Source of the DNA: Helicobacter sp.
GTDB lineage: Bacteria > Campylobacterota > Campylobacteria > Campylobacterales > Helicobacteraceae
Length of the DNA: 50,164 bases
Direction: 5' to 3'
Assembly (NCBI RefSeq): GCF_029067145.1
Contig: NZ_JAIEFA010000040.1
Coordinates: 1 to 50,164 of the forward strand
Numbering within the stretch: the first letter of the stretch is position 1; every line of letters begins with the position of its first letter. This document shows, piece by piece, positions 26,134 through 35,673 of the stretch. Under the pieces are notes generated by a model. The model searched no databases and was not told the origin of the DNA. It saw nothing but the letters and a program-made list of their open reading frames with translations. The translations under genes and the position numbers were made by a program.

Positions 26134-27995
26134 TGCCTTTAGATTCTAAATACTTGGAGCTTTTACGTCAAGAGGAATTTAACGAAGAAGATTTTGTTTC
26201 TCTAAATCATCTTGCTCAAAAAATGCGCAATAGAATCTTAGAGGTTGTTTCTAAAAATGGCGGACATTTAAGTTCTACTTTAGGTGCAGTTGAACTCATC
26301 ATCGGTATGCATTGTGTTTTTGAAAATCCAAGCGACCCTTTCATCTTTGATGTCAGTCATCAAGCCTATGCACACAAACTCCTAACAGGACGTTGGGATT
26401 CCTTTGAGACTTTGCGGCAAAAAGGTGGCATTAGTGGTTTTACTAAGCCAAGCGAAAGCAATCAAGATTATTTTATTGCTGGACATAGCTCCACCTCTAT
26501 TTCTTTAGGTGTAGGAGTTGCTAAAGCCTTTTACCTCAAAAAAGCAAGCAATATTCCTGTTGTTTTAATTGGCGATGGTGCAATGAGTGCAGGGCTTGCC
26601 TATGAAGCACTTAACGAGCTTGGCGACCGCAAGTATCCTATGGTAATTATTCTAAACGACAACGAAATGAGTATCGCAGAACCTATTGGGGCAATCAGTA
26701 AATATCTCTCCCAAACGATTGCGGGAAAATTCACTCAAAACATCAAAAACAAAATCGGAAATGTTATCAATAATATGCCCAATGCCACTTATCTTGCTAA
26801 ACGATTTGAAGAATCTATCAAGTTAATCACTCCCGGAATGCTCTTTGAGGAGCTTGGATTAGACTATATCGGACCTATTGATGGGCACAACCTCAAAGAA
26901 ATTATTAAAGCCTTGCGCCTTGCTAAAAGCATTCAAAAACCTATCGTTGTGCACGCTCAAACCCTCAAAGGCAAAGGTTATCCCATTGCGGAAGGACATT
27001 TAGAGCAATGGCACGGCGTCAGCCCATTTGATAGACAAAATGGCACAGCATTAGCCAAAAATAGCACAAAATCCCCAACGCAAATCTTTTCCCAAACTTT
27101 GCTAGAAATCGCCAAGGAGGATTCTAGAGTCGTTGGAATCACTGCAGCAATGCCCAGTGGCACAGGGCTTGATTTGCTCATTAAAGCATTCCCAGAAAGA
27201 TTTTGGGATGTTGCCATAGCCGAACAGCACGCAACAACACAAGCAAGTTCGCTTGCCAAAGAAGGCTTTAAACCTTTTGTTGTGATTTATTCTACCTTTT
27301 TGCAACGCGCATTTGACCAAATCATTCACGATGTAGGCATTATGCAAATGCCTGTAAAATTTGCCATTGACCGCGCAGGAATCGTGGGAGAGGACGGAGA
27401 AACACATCAAGGTGTCTTTGATATTGCTTATTTGAATATGATTCCACATTTTGTGCTTTTTGCCCCTAGAGACCAAGCGACTTTGGAATCTGCCGTGCAT
27501 TTTGCACATCATTTCTCAAGCGCACCCTGCGCCTTTAGATACCCAAGAAAATCTTTTAAGCTAGGCGAAAATCTTTTTGCACCTACGCCTTTTACACTAG
27601 GCAAACTAGAGATTCTTAGGAATTCTCAAAGCGAAATTTTACTACTTGGTTACGGCAATGGTGTGGGACGAGCCTATGAGTGTTTATTGGAATTAGAAAA
27701 ACAAAACATTCTTTGTAGTCTCGTAGATTTGCGATTCGTTAAGCCATTGGACAAAGAAGTGTTGCTTACTCTTAGCAAGAATCATAAAAAATGGTTTATC
27801 TTTAGTGATAGCGCAAAAATTGGTGGTGTGGGACAAATTCTAAGTGCTTTTGCGCAAGAAAATAATTTACAAATAAAAATTCATTCGTTTGAGTTTGAAG
27901 ACGATTTTATCCCACACGGCAAAGCAGAGGAAATAGAAGAGCAGTTAGGATTAGATACTCCTCATCTCACACAACAAATCCTACAATACATATAA
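26133..27995 (+). CDS. dxs: 1-deoxy-D-xylulose-5-phosphate synthase
   Basis: Dxs joins pyruvate and glyceraldehyde 3-phosphate with thiamine diphosphate, the entry step to isoprenoids. The 620-residue protein has the cofactor motif GDGAMSAGLAYEALN, the substrate histidine in GGHLSSTLGAVEL, and DIFDVSHQAYAHKLLTGR-like sequence in the N-terminal domain. The EQHATTQASSLAKEG segment lies in the pyrimidine domain. Its coupling to the flagellar genes (fliH TAATG dxs) is conserved in Campylobacterota. Confidence 0.96.
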   Translation: MPLDSKYLELLRQEEFNEEDFVSLNHLAQKMRNRILEVVSKNGGHLSSTLGAVELIIGMHCVFENPSDPFIFDVSHQAYAHKLLTGRWDSFETLRQKGGISGFTKPSESNQDYFIAGHSSTSISLGVGVAKAFYLKKASNIPVVLIGDGAMSAGLAYEALNELGDRKYPMVIILNDNEMSIAEPIGAISKYLSQTIAGKFTQNIKNKIGNVINNMPNATYLAKRFEESIKLITPGMLFEELGLDYIGPIDGHNLKEIIKALRLAKSIQKPIVVHAQTLKGKGYPIAEGHLEQWHGVSPFDRQNGTALAKNSTKSPTQIFSQTLLEIAKEDSRVVGITAAMPSGTGLDLLIKAFPERFWDVAIAEQHATTQASSLAKEGFKPFVVIYSTFLQRAFDQIIHDVGIMQMPVKFAIDRAGIVGEDGETHQGVFDIAYLNMIPHFVLFAPRDQATLESAVHFAHHFSSAPCAFRYPRKSFKLGENLFAPTPFTLGKLEILRNSQSEILLLGYGNGVGRAYECLLELEKQNILCSLVDLRFVKPLDKEVLLTLSKNHKKWFIFSDSAKIGGVGQILSAFAQENNLQIKIHSFEFEDDFIPHGKAEEIEEQLGLDTPHLTQQILQYI

Positions 27996-28004
27996 GGAAA
28001 TTTT

Positions 28005-28730
28005 ATGTACAAACTTCTTTTAATTCTTTTGTTAGGGTTTTTTGCTTACGCGCAAGATGAATCCCTGCAACCCGCACAAAAAGAGGAATTTTTCAATGAC
28101 TTTGAAAGCGAATATAGCCAACAAACTCTTGTCAAAGACCCGCTTATACGTTATAATCGCTTGATGCACAATGTGAATTGGGGAATTTATTATTATGTGA
28201 TTAGCCCTACATTAGACGCTTATAATTATGCTATGCCACTTGGTTTTAGACTTGGGATTTATAACTTTTTTGATAATCTCGCCTCACCTTTGCGATTCCT
28301 TGCCTCCCTGCTTGCTGGAGAACCGAAAGTAGCGATGGACGAACTTGGACGTTTCGCTCTTAATTCTACCGCTGGAATCTTAGGAATCTTTGATGTTGCC
28401 TCACAAAATGGATTGTATTCTCATCGCAATGATTTTGGTATTACTCTTGGTAAATGGGGAATGGGAAGTGAATTTCATCTTGTTTTGCCGCTTCTTGGAC
28501 CTAGCAATCTACGCGACGCTTTAGCTCTGCCGCTTAACACCCTAGCCTATCCGACAAACTATATTCAACCTAGCGAACTTGCAATTAGTGCTGGTGTGTT
28601 AGAAGTAGCCAATTACACTGCAAGACATAAGGCGACTTTGGATTCTCTCTATCAAGATTCCTTAGATAGTTATCTTTTGTTTCGCGATTCTTATGAACAA
28701 AGACGTAACGAACTTATCTTAGAAAAATAA
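28005..28730 (+). CDS. mlaA: Outer-membrane lipid asymmetry protein MlaA (VacJ family)
   Basis: MlaA removes phospholipid from the outer leaflet of the outer membrane and passes it to MlaC. The 241-residue protein has a signal peptide ending AYA-QD instead of the lipobox seen in E. coli. It carries the family core YNRLMHNVNWGIYYYVISP, NFFDNLASPLRFLASLL and DFGITLGKWGMG segments. It is followed by mlaC after nine bases. The MlaFEDB transporter genes are not in the window. Confidence 0.92.
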   Translation: MYKLLLILLLGFFAYAQDESLQPAQKEEFFNDFESEYSQQTLVKDPLIRYNRLMHNVNWGIYYYVISPTLDAYNYAMPLGFRLGIYNFFDNLASPLRFLASLLAGEPKVAMDELGRFALNSTAGILGIFDVASQNGLYSHRNDFGITLGKWGMGSEFHLVLPLLGPSNLRDALALPLNTLAYPTNYIQPSELAISAGVLEVANYTARHKATLDSLYQDSLDSYLLFRDSYEQRRNELILEK

Positions 28731-28739
28731 AGGAAATAA

Positions 28740-29390
28740 ATGACAATCTCAAAAACTTTTCATAGAATCTTATTTGCTTTCAGCCTTTTGTTTGGGGTTT
28801 TTAATTCTTTGGCTTTTGGGTTAGAACTCTCTCAAATACAAAGCATAATGACGCAAAATATACAAAAAACACTAGAAATTTTGCAAAAAAGTATCGTGAC
28901 AAACTCCAAAGATTCTGCAATTTCTAATGCTCAAGCAGAAAAAATTGCAGAGGAAATCTTTGTAATGTTTGATTCTATTTTTGATTACAATCTTATGGCA
29001 CAACTTTCCCTCTCCAAAGATTATAAGACACTAACCAAAAATCAACAAGAGGAATATATGCAAGCTTTTGAACAGAATCTCAAAAGGAGTTTTACCGATA
29101 AATTAAGACTTTATAAAGACGAAAAACTAGAAGTGCTTGGTGGAGAACAACCTAAAAACAATCGCTACAACTTAAAAACTTCTATGGTTTTAGATGGCAA
29201 ACTTAATTATATTATTTTTAAATTCTACGACAAAGAGGGAGATTGGAAAATCTATGATGTAGATATTTTAGGCATTAGCGTGATTCAGACTTATCGTTCC
29301 CAATTTGGCGATATTCTAGCGCATAGTAATTTCCAAACCTTGCTTGCCAAACTCAAAAGTGAAATTACCTTTGAATCCCCAAAACAATAA
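28740..29390 (+). CDS. mlaC: Phospholipid-binding periplasmic protein MlaC
   Basis: This 216-residue protein matches the MlaC/Ttg2D family, a soluble shuttle between the outer-membrane MlaA and the inner-membrane transporter. It has a signal peptide (cleavage near SLAFG), the segment FDYNLMAQLSLSKDYKTLTK, and the C-terminal block KIYDVDILGISVIQTYRSQF that is highly typical. ATG 28740 has AGGAAA directly upstream. Confidence 0.93.
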   Translation: MTISKTFHRILFAFSLLFGVFNSLAFGLELSQIQSIMTQNIQKTLEILQKSIVTNSKDSAISNAQAEKIAEEIFVMFDSIFDYNLMAQLSLSKDYKTLTKNQQEEYMQAFEQNLKRSFTDKLRLYKDEKLEVLGGEQPKNNRYNLKTSMVLDGKLNYIIFKFYDKEGDWKIYDVDILGISVIQTYRSQFGDILAHSNFQTLLAKLKSEITFESPKQ

Positions 29391-29391
29391 T

Positions 29392-31803
29392 TTGTTTTTG
29401 CGATTCTATCGCGCAATTTTAAATGCTCCAAAACTTACGCTCGCCTTTTGCGTGATAATTTTCTTTGTTTTTGGCTTTTTTGCGCTCAAACTTCCCATTG
29501 ACGCAAGCTCGGATAGTTTGATACTAGAAAATGACAAAGACTTTAAAACTTACGATTCTATCACCAAAAACTACACGACACAAGATTTTCTTATTTTGGC
29601 TTTAAGCCCCAAAAAAGGCGATGTTTTTCATCAAGACTTCTTGACAACTCTACAAAACTTCACCGACGATTTAAAAGAGATTCCACAAATTGACGAAATC
29701 TTGAGCATTCTCAATGCACCCTTACTTAAGAGTGCGCCAAATTTGGAATTGCAAGAATCCCTCAAGGCGAATCTCACCCTACTTTCTACGCAAACAGATT
29801 TTGAATTAGCAAAACAAGAAATCCTCCACCACCCCTTTTATACGCAAAATCTTATTTCCAAAGACGCTAAAACTGCAGGAATCTTAATCTATCTCAAAAA
29901 CAATTCGCGACTAGAACAATTAAGAGAGCTTAAAAACACCGAAACAAACGAATCCCAAAAGCAAGAAATCCAAAAACTCATTGAAAAAGAAAAAGAAAAA
30001 GCCCAAGCACAAAATGACGCGACCATTGCAACACTTAAAAGTTTGCAAAACAAATATGAGGGCTTGCAGATTGGTGGAATCACACTCATTGCGAGTGATA
30101 TGATTGCCTATGTGAAATCTGACCTTATAACCTATGGGACGAGCCTTAGTGTGATTTTGGCTTTAATGCTTTGGGCGTTTTTTGGGCATTTGCGATTCGT
30201 TTTTTTGACGCTTCTCATTTGCCTTTTTACCCTCGTAGTTAGCAGTGGAATCTTTGCTGCATTTGGGTTTAAAATCACGGTGGTTTCCTCTAATTATGTT
30301 TCTTTGTTACTTATCATCAATGTTTCTTTGGTGGTGCATTTAATCGTAGCCTATTTGGAATTTTATTCCAAATTCCCCAAAGCCTCGCAAAAAAATCTCC
30401 TTTATGCGACGCTTTTAACTAAACAAATGCCAAGTTTTTTTGCGGCTTTTACAACAATGATTGGCTTTCTTAGCCTTATTTATTCTAATATTTTACCCAT
30501 TATCCATTTGGGCATTGTGATGAGTCTTGGTGTGAGTGTTGCACTGCTCTTTACCTTTGTGCTATTTGCAAGTATTTCAGCTCTTTTGGATAAGCCAAAA
30601 CATACCACAAAACTTTCCACAAGACAGCAAAGATTCTTAGAATTTTGTGCTAATCTATCAATCCACAAATCCAAAAGGATTTATTTCTTTGCGATTCTTT
30701 GTGTTGCTTTCAGCGTTTATGGAATCCAAAACCTAAAGGTTGAAAATAGCTTCGTGAATTACTTTAAAGATTCTAGCCAAATCAAACAAGGCTTACTCAA
30801 AATTGACAAAGATTTGGGTGGCACAGTGCCTTTGGAGATTCTCCTTACCTTTCCCAGCAAAGCAACACAAGCTGCAATAGACGATGAATTTGAAGCAGAA
30901 TTTAACGCACTAGAATCGCAAGATACTTATTGGTTTGATAGCCAAAAACTAAGATTAGCCAAAATCGTGCATACTTACTTAGAGGACAATCCTTATGCTG
31001 GCTCTGTTTTGAGCTTACATAGTTTGGTGCGCCTCATAGACAATCTAGGAATTGACGCCGATGATTGGACGATTGCATTTCTCTACAAAAACGCACAAGA
31101 CGCCCTCAAAGCACAAATTTTCACGCCCTATGCGAATTTAGAGCAAAATCAATTACGTTTTGTTCTGCGCACTTTTGATTCCAATCCCACCCTAAAGCGC
31201 AATGATTTTATTATGCAAATCCGCAAAGATTTAGAATCCTTGCTACAAAATGAAAAAGTGCAAGTGCAAGTCAATGGTGTAATGGTTTTGTATAATAACC
31301 TATTGCAAAACCTTATTTCCTCGCAAGTGGATACTTTAAGCTTTGTGATTGGAATTATTTTCTTAGTCTTTTTGTGGATTTTTAGAAGTTTCAAGCTCGC
31401 CATTATTGCGCTTTTAACTAATCTTGTTCCTTTAGGCGCAATCTTTGGAATCTTAGGCATTAGTGGGATTCCATTAGACCTTATGGGAGTTACGATTGCC
31501 GCAATCTCCCTTGGAATTGGCGTAGATGATGTAATTCACTACATTCATCGCTTCAAGGCAGAAATCAAGAATCATTCCCTCCAAGACGCGATTTTGGAAT
31601 CTCACGATTCTATCGGAAGTGCAATGTATTACACAACTTTCATCATTGTAGTAGGTTTTTGTGCGATGATGAGCAGTAATTTTATTCCTACTATTTATTT
31701 TGGATTCCTTACCACTCTTGTAATGTTGCTTATGCTGCTTAGCGCACTTCTCTTGCTTCCTACCCTACTCAATAGTTTTTACAAAACAAGCGTATTGCGA
31801 TAA
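29392..31803 (+). CDS. MMPL/RND-superfamily membrane transporter
   Basis: This large membrane protein has two repeats, each with one helix, a periplasmic domain and five helices: first helix near residue 15, cluster about 225-400, second repeat from about 415, cluster about 645-795. The motif GIGVDDVIHYIHRFK in the second repeat is the RND/MMPL proton-relay region. It resembles HpnN-type exporters of lipids. C. jejuni has the same order mlaA-mlaC-transporter (Cj1371-1373, from memory), which points to envelope lipid movement. The frame is open from TTG 29344, inside mlaC. I chose TTG 29392, one base after the mlaC stop, because family members begin just before the first helix. No ribosome site supports either start, so the gene may rely on coupling. 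Confidence 0.85.
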   Translation: MFLRFYRAILNAPKLTLAFCVIIFFVFGFFALKLPIDASSDSLILENDKDFKTYDSITKNYTTQDFLILALSPKKGDVFHQDFLTTLQNFTDDLKEIPQIDEILSILNAPLLKSAPNLELQESLKANLTLLSTQTDFELAKQEILHHPFYTQNLISKDAKTAGILIYLKNNSRLEQLRELKNTETNESQKQEIQKLIEKEKEKAQAQNDATIATLKSLQNKYEGLQIGGITLIASDMIAYVKSDLITYGTSLSVILALMLWAFFGHLRFVFLTLLICLFTLVVSSGIFAAFGFKITVVSSNYVSLLLIINVSLVVHLIVAYLEFYSKFPKASQKNLLYATLLTKQMPSFFAAFTTMIGFLSLIYSNILPIIHLGIVMSLGVSVALLFTFVLFASISALLDKPKHTTKLSTRQQRFLEFCANLSIHKSKRIYFFAILCVAFSVYGIQNLKVENSFVNYFKDSSQIKQGLLKIDKDLGGTVPLEILLTFPSKATQAAIDDEFEAEFNALESQDTYWFDSQKLRLAKIVHTYLEDNPYAGSVLSLHSLVRLIDNLGIDADDWTIAFLYKNAQDALKAQIFTPYANLEQNQLRFVLRTFDSNPTLKRNDFIMQIRKDLESLLQNEKVQVQVNGVMVLYNNLLQNLISSQVDTLSFVIGIIFLVFLWIFRSFKLAIIALLTNLVPLGAIFGILGISGIPLDLMGVTIAAISLGIGVDDVIHYIHRFKAEIKNHSLQDAILESHDSIGSAMYYTTFIIVVGFCAMMSSNFIPTIYFGFLTTLVMLLMLLSALLLLPTLLNSFYKTSVLR

Positions 31804-31843
31804 TAAAATCCATAAAATTTTAATTTTCTAAGGTAGCTAAAAA

Positions 31844-33427
31844 TTACAAAAACTCATAATGCTCAAGATTCAAGACCACATCTTGATTATATTTATCCCA
31901 CTGCAATGAATAAATACAACCGATTTTCTGCCCTACATTTTCCCGCAAATCTTGAAAAAACGCCAAAGCATTCTGCCTTGCTCCATTCTCTTGTAATTTC
32001 ACGCTACTATGCCCTGCGCCAAAATAACGCACATCAACAATCTGCGCTTCTGTATAGAATCTAGGCAAAATATTTTCTTGCCCAAAAGGTTCAAAATCCT
32101 GAATCATTCTAAACAAATCCTTACAGACTAAATCCAAAGGTAATCTGCCTAGCACTTCTTTAAAACGTGTTTCTTGCTTGGAAATGCTTTGTTCATATTG
32201 AAACTGCATTAATTGCACCCTAAAGCTTTCTAAATTTTCTACTCTTAGGCTCAATCCCGCTGCACCAATATGTCCGCCAAAGGCTACCAAATATTCCCTA
32301 TTTGCCTCTAAAATCTGCATACAATCCACGCCCACAGAGCGCATACTGCCTTTTAAGATTCCGTCTTTTAGGGTTAAAACAATGCTAGGCTTCAAAAAAT
32401 CCTCGCTTAATCTCGCGGCGATAATGCCAATAATTCCCTCGTGCCAAGATTCTTTAAACACCAAAACAAAAGGTAATTCTTGAAAATCTTTTTGGGCAAG
32501 AAACATCGCCTTTGCTTCTTCATAAGTTGTATTTTGTAAGGTTTTACGCTTGCTATTTAAATCTAATAATTTTTTAAGATATTGTTTGGATTCTGAAAAC
32601 TTCTCTGTAACTAAAAAACGATAAGACAAAAGAGCGTGTTCCATTCTACCCGCGCAATTCAGCAAGGGCGCAATATAATAGCTGATTAACTGCACGTCCA
32701 AATTATATTTTGAAAAATGTTCCCTCAAATGAATCAATGCGATTCTTTGGCTTTGACGCAAGACTTCTAAACCTTTTTTGAGTAACACACGATTGATTCC
32801 ACGCAATGGCATTACATCACTGACAATAGCAAGTGCTAATAAATCCAAAAATTCTACCATTTGCACTTTTAACTTCATTTCATCTTTTAGTGCAGCGCAC
32901 AAATACCACGCCACACACGCGCCGCAGATTTCAGGCTCTGGAAAATCGCTAGAAAGTTTGGGATTACAAATCAATGCTTCTGGTAATTCCTCTTGTGGCG
33001 TATGGTGGTCTGTAATGATGAGTTCAATTCCTCTTTCTTGACAGATTTTTGCTGCTTCTATTGCATTGATTCCATTATCTACGGTGATAATCATATCGCA
33101 ATCTAGTCGCGCAATAATCGTTGAAGACAACCCATAGCCGTCTAAAAAACGATTAGGAATCTCAATCTCTATTTTGTAATGCAGTTTTTTAAAAAATTCA
33201 TAAAGAATTGCGCAGGACACCACGCCATCTACATCATAATCCCCTACAACAACAATTTTTTGATTTTGGTGGATTGCTTGTGCAATCTTTTTTGCAATTT
33301 CTGGTAAATTTTTAAGCTTTTTTGGTAAAGGCAAATCCTTTAAACTCACAATCGTATCGTTTTGGAAACGTTCGGATAGTTTTGAGTGGATTGCTTCTTT
33401 AGTTAGTAAATCTAAATGTGGAATCAA
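31844..33427 (-). CDS. recJ: Single-stranded-DNA-specific exonuclease RecJ
   Basis: RecJ degrades single-stranded DNA 5' to 3' in recombination and mismatch repair. The 527-residue DHH-family protein has DYDVDG at 63-68, a VDNGI motif near 116-120, DHH at 140-142, and the DHHA1 motif GGHIGAAGLSL near 380. It is a little shorter than the E. coli protein. Its TTG start overlaps the pyrG stop as TTGA. The 40-base gap to the convergent transporter gene has only a weak AT-rich inverted repeat. Confidence 0.93.
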   Translation of the reverse strand: MIPHLDLLTKEAIHSKLSERFQNDTIVSLKDLPLPKKLKNLPEIAKKIAQAIHQNQKIVVVGDYDVDGVVSCAILYEFFKKLHYKIEIEIPNRFLDGYGLSSTIIARLDCDMIITVDNGINAIEAAKICQERGIELIITDHHTPQEELPEALICNPKLSSDFPEPEICGACVAWYLCAALKDEMKLKVQMVEFLDLLALAIVSDVMPLRGINRVLLKKGLEVLRQSQRIALIHLREHFSKYNLDVQLISYYIAPLLNCAGRMEHALLSYRFLVTEKFSESKQYLKKLLDLNSKRKTLQNTTYEEAKAMFLAQKDFQELPFVLVFKESWHEGIIGIIAARLSEDFLKPSIVLTLKDGILKGSMRSVGVDCMQILEANREYLVAFGGHIGAAGLSLRVENLESFRVQLMQFQYEQSISKQETRFKEVLGRLPLDLVCKDLFRMIQDFEPFGQENILPRFYTEAQIVDVRYFGAGHSSVKLQENGARQNALAFFQDLRENVGQKIGCIYSLQWDKYNQDVVLNLEHYEFL

Positions 33428-35073
33428 AGAGAATCTTTAAGAGTGTATTTTAAGGATTGTTTAATAAATTCTAAAATTACCAAATTGGGTGCTTGCAAGC
33501 GAGAAGTGAATTCTGGGTGGAATTGCACCGCGACAAACCAAGTGTGTTCTTTTAGCTCAATTGCTTCAATCAAGCCTTTACTCTCGCCGCTTACAATCAT
33601 ACCTTGCGATTCTAGCTTAGAGCGATAATTTGGATTCGCCTCATAACGATGTCTGTGCCGCTCTTTGACTATCTTTTGTCCTCCATAAGCGGCTTGCAAT
33701 TTACTACCCTCTTTTGTGTGGCATTCGTATTCTCCTAAGCGCATTGTGCCTCCCATAGGCGAAGTATGCGTGCGGATTTGTTCCTTGCCTTGCTGGTCAA
33801 TGAAATTCTCAATCAAATAAATGGCAGGTTCTTTTGTATTTGGATTAAATTCCATAGAATCTGCCTCTTTAATCCCAAGCACATTGCGGCAAAACTCCAA
33901 AATCGCTAATTGCATTCCCAAACAAATCCCAAGAAATGGAATCTGATGTATTCGCGCAAATTCTATGGCTTTCATCTTGCCGACAATCCCTCTTTCGCCA
34001 AAACCACCGGGCACAAGGATTCCATTCACATATTTAAGGCTATTAAGGGCTTCCTCGCTTTTCTCTAGCTCCTCACTATCAATCCATTGAATATTCACCT
34101 TTGTATCTAGATTTGCTCCCGCGTGAATTAACGCCTCCGTGAGTGATTTGTAAGATTCTTTCAAAGTCAAATATTTCCCTACAAATGCGATAGTTACTTC
34201 ATTTTGTGGTGCTAAAATCTGCTTAACAAGCAAATCCCATTCTTTCATATCGGGCTTAAATTCAGGCAACTTTAAAAATCTAGCGATAGGCACTAGCATT
34301 CCCTCTTTGAGAAAATTCAGCGGCATTTGATAAATACTTTTGGCATCTTGTGCCATAATCACGCAATCATAATCCACATCGCAACTCATAGAAAGCTTAT
34401 TTTTTAGCTCTTTTGGAATCTCCTTTTCTGTGCGCGCAATAATAAGTTGTGGCGTGATTCCGATTCTACGCAACTCTTGGACGCTATGTTGTGTTGGCTT
34501 TGTCTTTAACTCGCCTGCCGCACGAATTAATGGAATCAAAGTAACGTGCAAACTAATCACGCGTTCGATTCCATATTCGTGCTTCATTTCACGCATTGCT
34601 TCCAAAAAAGGTAAGCCCTCAATATCCCCCACGGTGCCACCTAACTCAACGACAAGAATCTCTTTTCCCTCGCCTGCAAGGCGGATTCTGTGTTTAATTT
34701 CATCTACAATATGGGGAATGACTTGGATTGTTTTCCCTAAATATCCACCCTTACGCTCTCTATCAATCACACTTAAATAAACTTGCCCTGTCGTAAAATT
34801 GTTTTTAGAGGAAAAATTCATATTCAAGAATCTTTCATAATGTCCGATGTCCAAATCTGTTTCCGCGCCGTCTTGGGTTACAAAAACCTCTCCGTGTTCT
34901 AGCGGGCTCATTGTTCCGGGGTCTACATTGATATAAGGGTCAATCTTTAAGATTCCGACTTCAAAACCAGAATTTTTAAGCAAAGTTGCAATGGACGATG
35001 ATGTGATTCCTTTGCCTAACGAACTTAAGACGCCACCGGTTACAAAGATATATTTTGTTTCAAATTTGGACAT
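33424..35073 (-). CDS. pyrG: CTP synthase PyrG
   Basis: PyrG makes CTP from UTP, ATP and glutamine. The 549 residues comprise the amidoligase domain (FVTGGVLSSLGKGITSSS near 10-27, DPYINVDPGTMSP) and the class I glutaminase domain with the Cys nucleophile in FLGICLGMQLA and the catalytic histidine in FHPEF. The length is standard. AGAGGT precedes the ATG, and TATAAT on this strand at 35101-35106 is a likely -10. Confidence 0.97.
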   Translation of the reverse strand: MSKFETKYIFVTGGVLSSLGKGITSSSIATLLKNSGFEVGILKIDPYINVDPGTMSPLEHGEVFVTQDGAETDLDIGHYERFLNMNFSSKNNFTTGQVYLSVIDRERKGGYLGKTIQVIPHIVDEIKHRIRLAGEGKEILVVELGGTVGDIEGLPFLEAMREMKHEYGIERVISLHVTLIPLIRAAGELKTKPTQHSVQELRRIGITPQLIIARTEKEIPKELKNKLSMSCDVDYDCVIMAQDAKSIYQMPLNFLKEGMLVPIARFLKLPEFKPDMKEWDLLVKQILAPQNEVTIAFVGKYLTLKESYKSLTEALIHAGANLDTKVNIQWIDSEELEKSEEALNSLKYVNGILVPGGFGERGIVGKMKAIEFARIHQIPFLGICLGMQLAILEFCRNVLGIKEADSMEFNPNTKEPAIYLIENFIDQQGKEQIRTHTSPMGGTMRLGEYECHTKEGSKLQAAYGGQKIVKERHRHRYEANPNYRSKLESQGMIVSGESKGLIEAIELKEHTWFVAVQFHPEFTSRLQAPNLVILEFIKQSLKYTLKDSL

Positions 35074-35089
35074 TACAAACCTCTAAAAA

Positions 35090-35113
35090 TTAAAAGTGTT
35101 ATTATACTTTTAA
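35090..35113 (-). promoter_or_regulatory. Inverted repeat spanning the pyrG -10 element / possible hxlR terminator
   Basis: TTAAAAGT and ACTTTTAA (eight-base perfect arms) flank an eight-base centre that contains most of the TATAAT at 35101-35106 on the minus strand. After the repeat, in the direction of transcription, comes a short T run (AATTTTT). It may end hxlR transcription, regulate pyrG, or simply reflect AT richness. Confidence 0.35.
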
Positions 35114-35160
35114 GCAAGTTAATTTTTGCTTTTTACAAGCATTCGCAAAGAACTTTCCGT

Positions 35161-35517
35161 TTAAGTTGAACGAATTTCTCTATTTTTCTTGCCCCATTCA
35201 CACATAGAATCCAAAATAGGAATCAAAGTTTCCCCCTTTTTGGAGAGACGATATTCTACCTTTGGCGGAATCTGTGGATATTCTTTGCGCTCTATTAAGC
35301 CATCATTTTCAAGCTCTTTTAGCGCATTAGTCAAGGTTTTAAATGAGATTCCATTCAAATAACGTTTCATCTCATTATACCTTACAACCTCAAAGCGAAA
35401 AAGACAATAAAGAATACTCATCTTATATTTCCCTGCAATCAGCGAAAGCGTATAAGCAAAGGGCGAATCTGACAGGCATAAGTCGTGCGAAAGTTGTGTG
35501 GGACAAGTATTTTGCAT
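35161..35517 (-). CDS. HxlR-family transcriptional regulator
   Basis: This winged-helix regulator of 118 residues has SLIAGKYKMSILYCL in the first helices, the recognition region LNGISFKTLTNALKELENDGLIER, and the wing IPPKVEYRLSKKGETLIPIL. N-terminal Cys5 and Cys14 lie where YodB/CatR-like members carry a redox or quinone-sensing Cys. A TTG at 35547 is in frame, but ATG 35517 has GAGGAGA seven bases upstream. It is divergent from the MdaB-like gene and probably controls it and itself. Confidence 0.85.
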   Translation of the reverse strand: MQNTCPTQLSHDLCLSDSPFAYTLSLIAGKYKMSILYCLFRFEVVRYNEMKRYLNGISFKTLTNALKELENDGLIERKEYPQIPPKVEYRLSKKGETLIPILDSMCEWGKKNREIRST

Positions 35518-35550
35518 TTTTATCTCCTCTTTTTCTAAAATTTTCAAGAA

Positions 35551-35556
35551 ATTATA
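35551..35556 (-). promoter_or_regulatory. -10 element for the HxlR-family regulator
   Basis: TATAAT on the minus strand, 34 bases before the hxlR ATG. The region about 17 bases further upstream (in minus direction) falls in the AAGTATCATACTT palindrome, consistent with autoregulation. Confidence 0.5.
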
Positions 35557-35569
35557 CTCTCTTTTTAGT

Positions 35570-35582
35570 AAGTATCATACTT
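35570..35582. promoter_or_regulatory. Candidate HxlR operator (AAGTATCATACTT)
   Basis: A perfect palindrome with six-base arms around one C, between the divergent hxlR and mdaB genes. It overlaps the -35 zone of hxlR and lies 12 bases upstream of the mdaB -35. HxlR dimers bind such short palindromes. The assignment is inferred from position and symmetry. Confidence 0.5.
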
Positions 35583-35593
35583 TAATTTTCGTA

Positions 35594-35622
35594 TTGCACT
35601 TATTTGAAGTTTAATTTATAAT
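35594..35622 (+). promoter_or_regulatory. Sigma-70 promoter for the mdaB-NTF2 genes
   Basis: TTGCAC (35594-35599), a 17-base spacer and TATAAT (35617-35622) make the best housekeeping promoter in the window. The start would be near 35629, giving a leader of about 45 bases before the ATG at 35674. Confidence 0.7.
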
Positions 35623-35673
35623 TTCTCAAGAATTTTTGCGCAAGATTCTTGAATCAAATTTAAAGGAGTGAAA

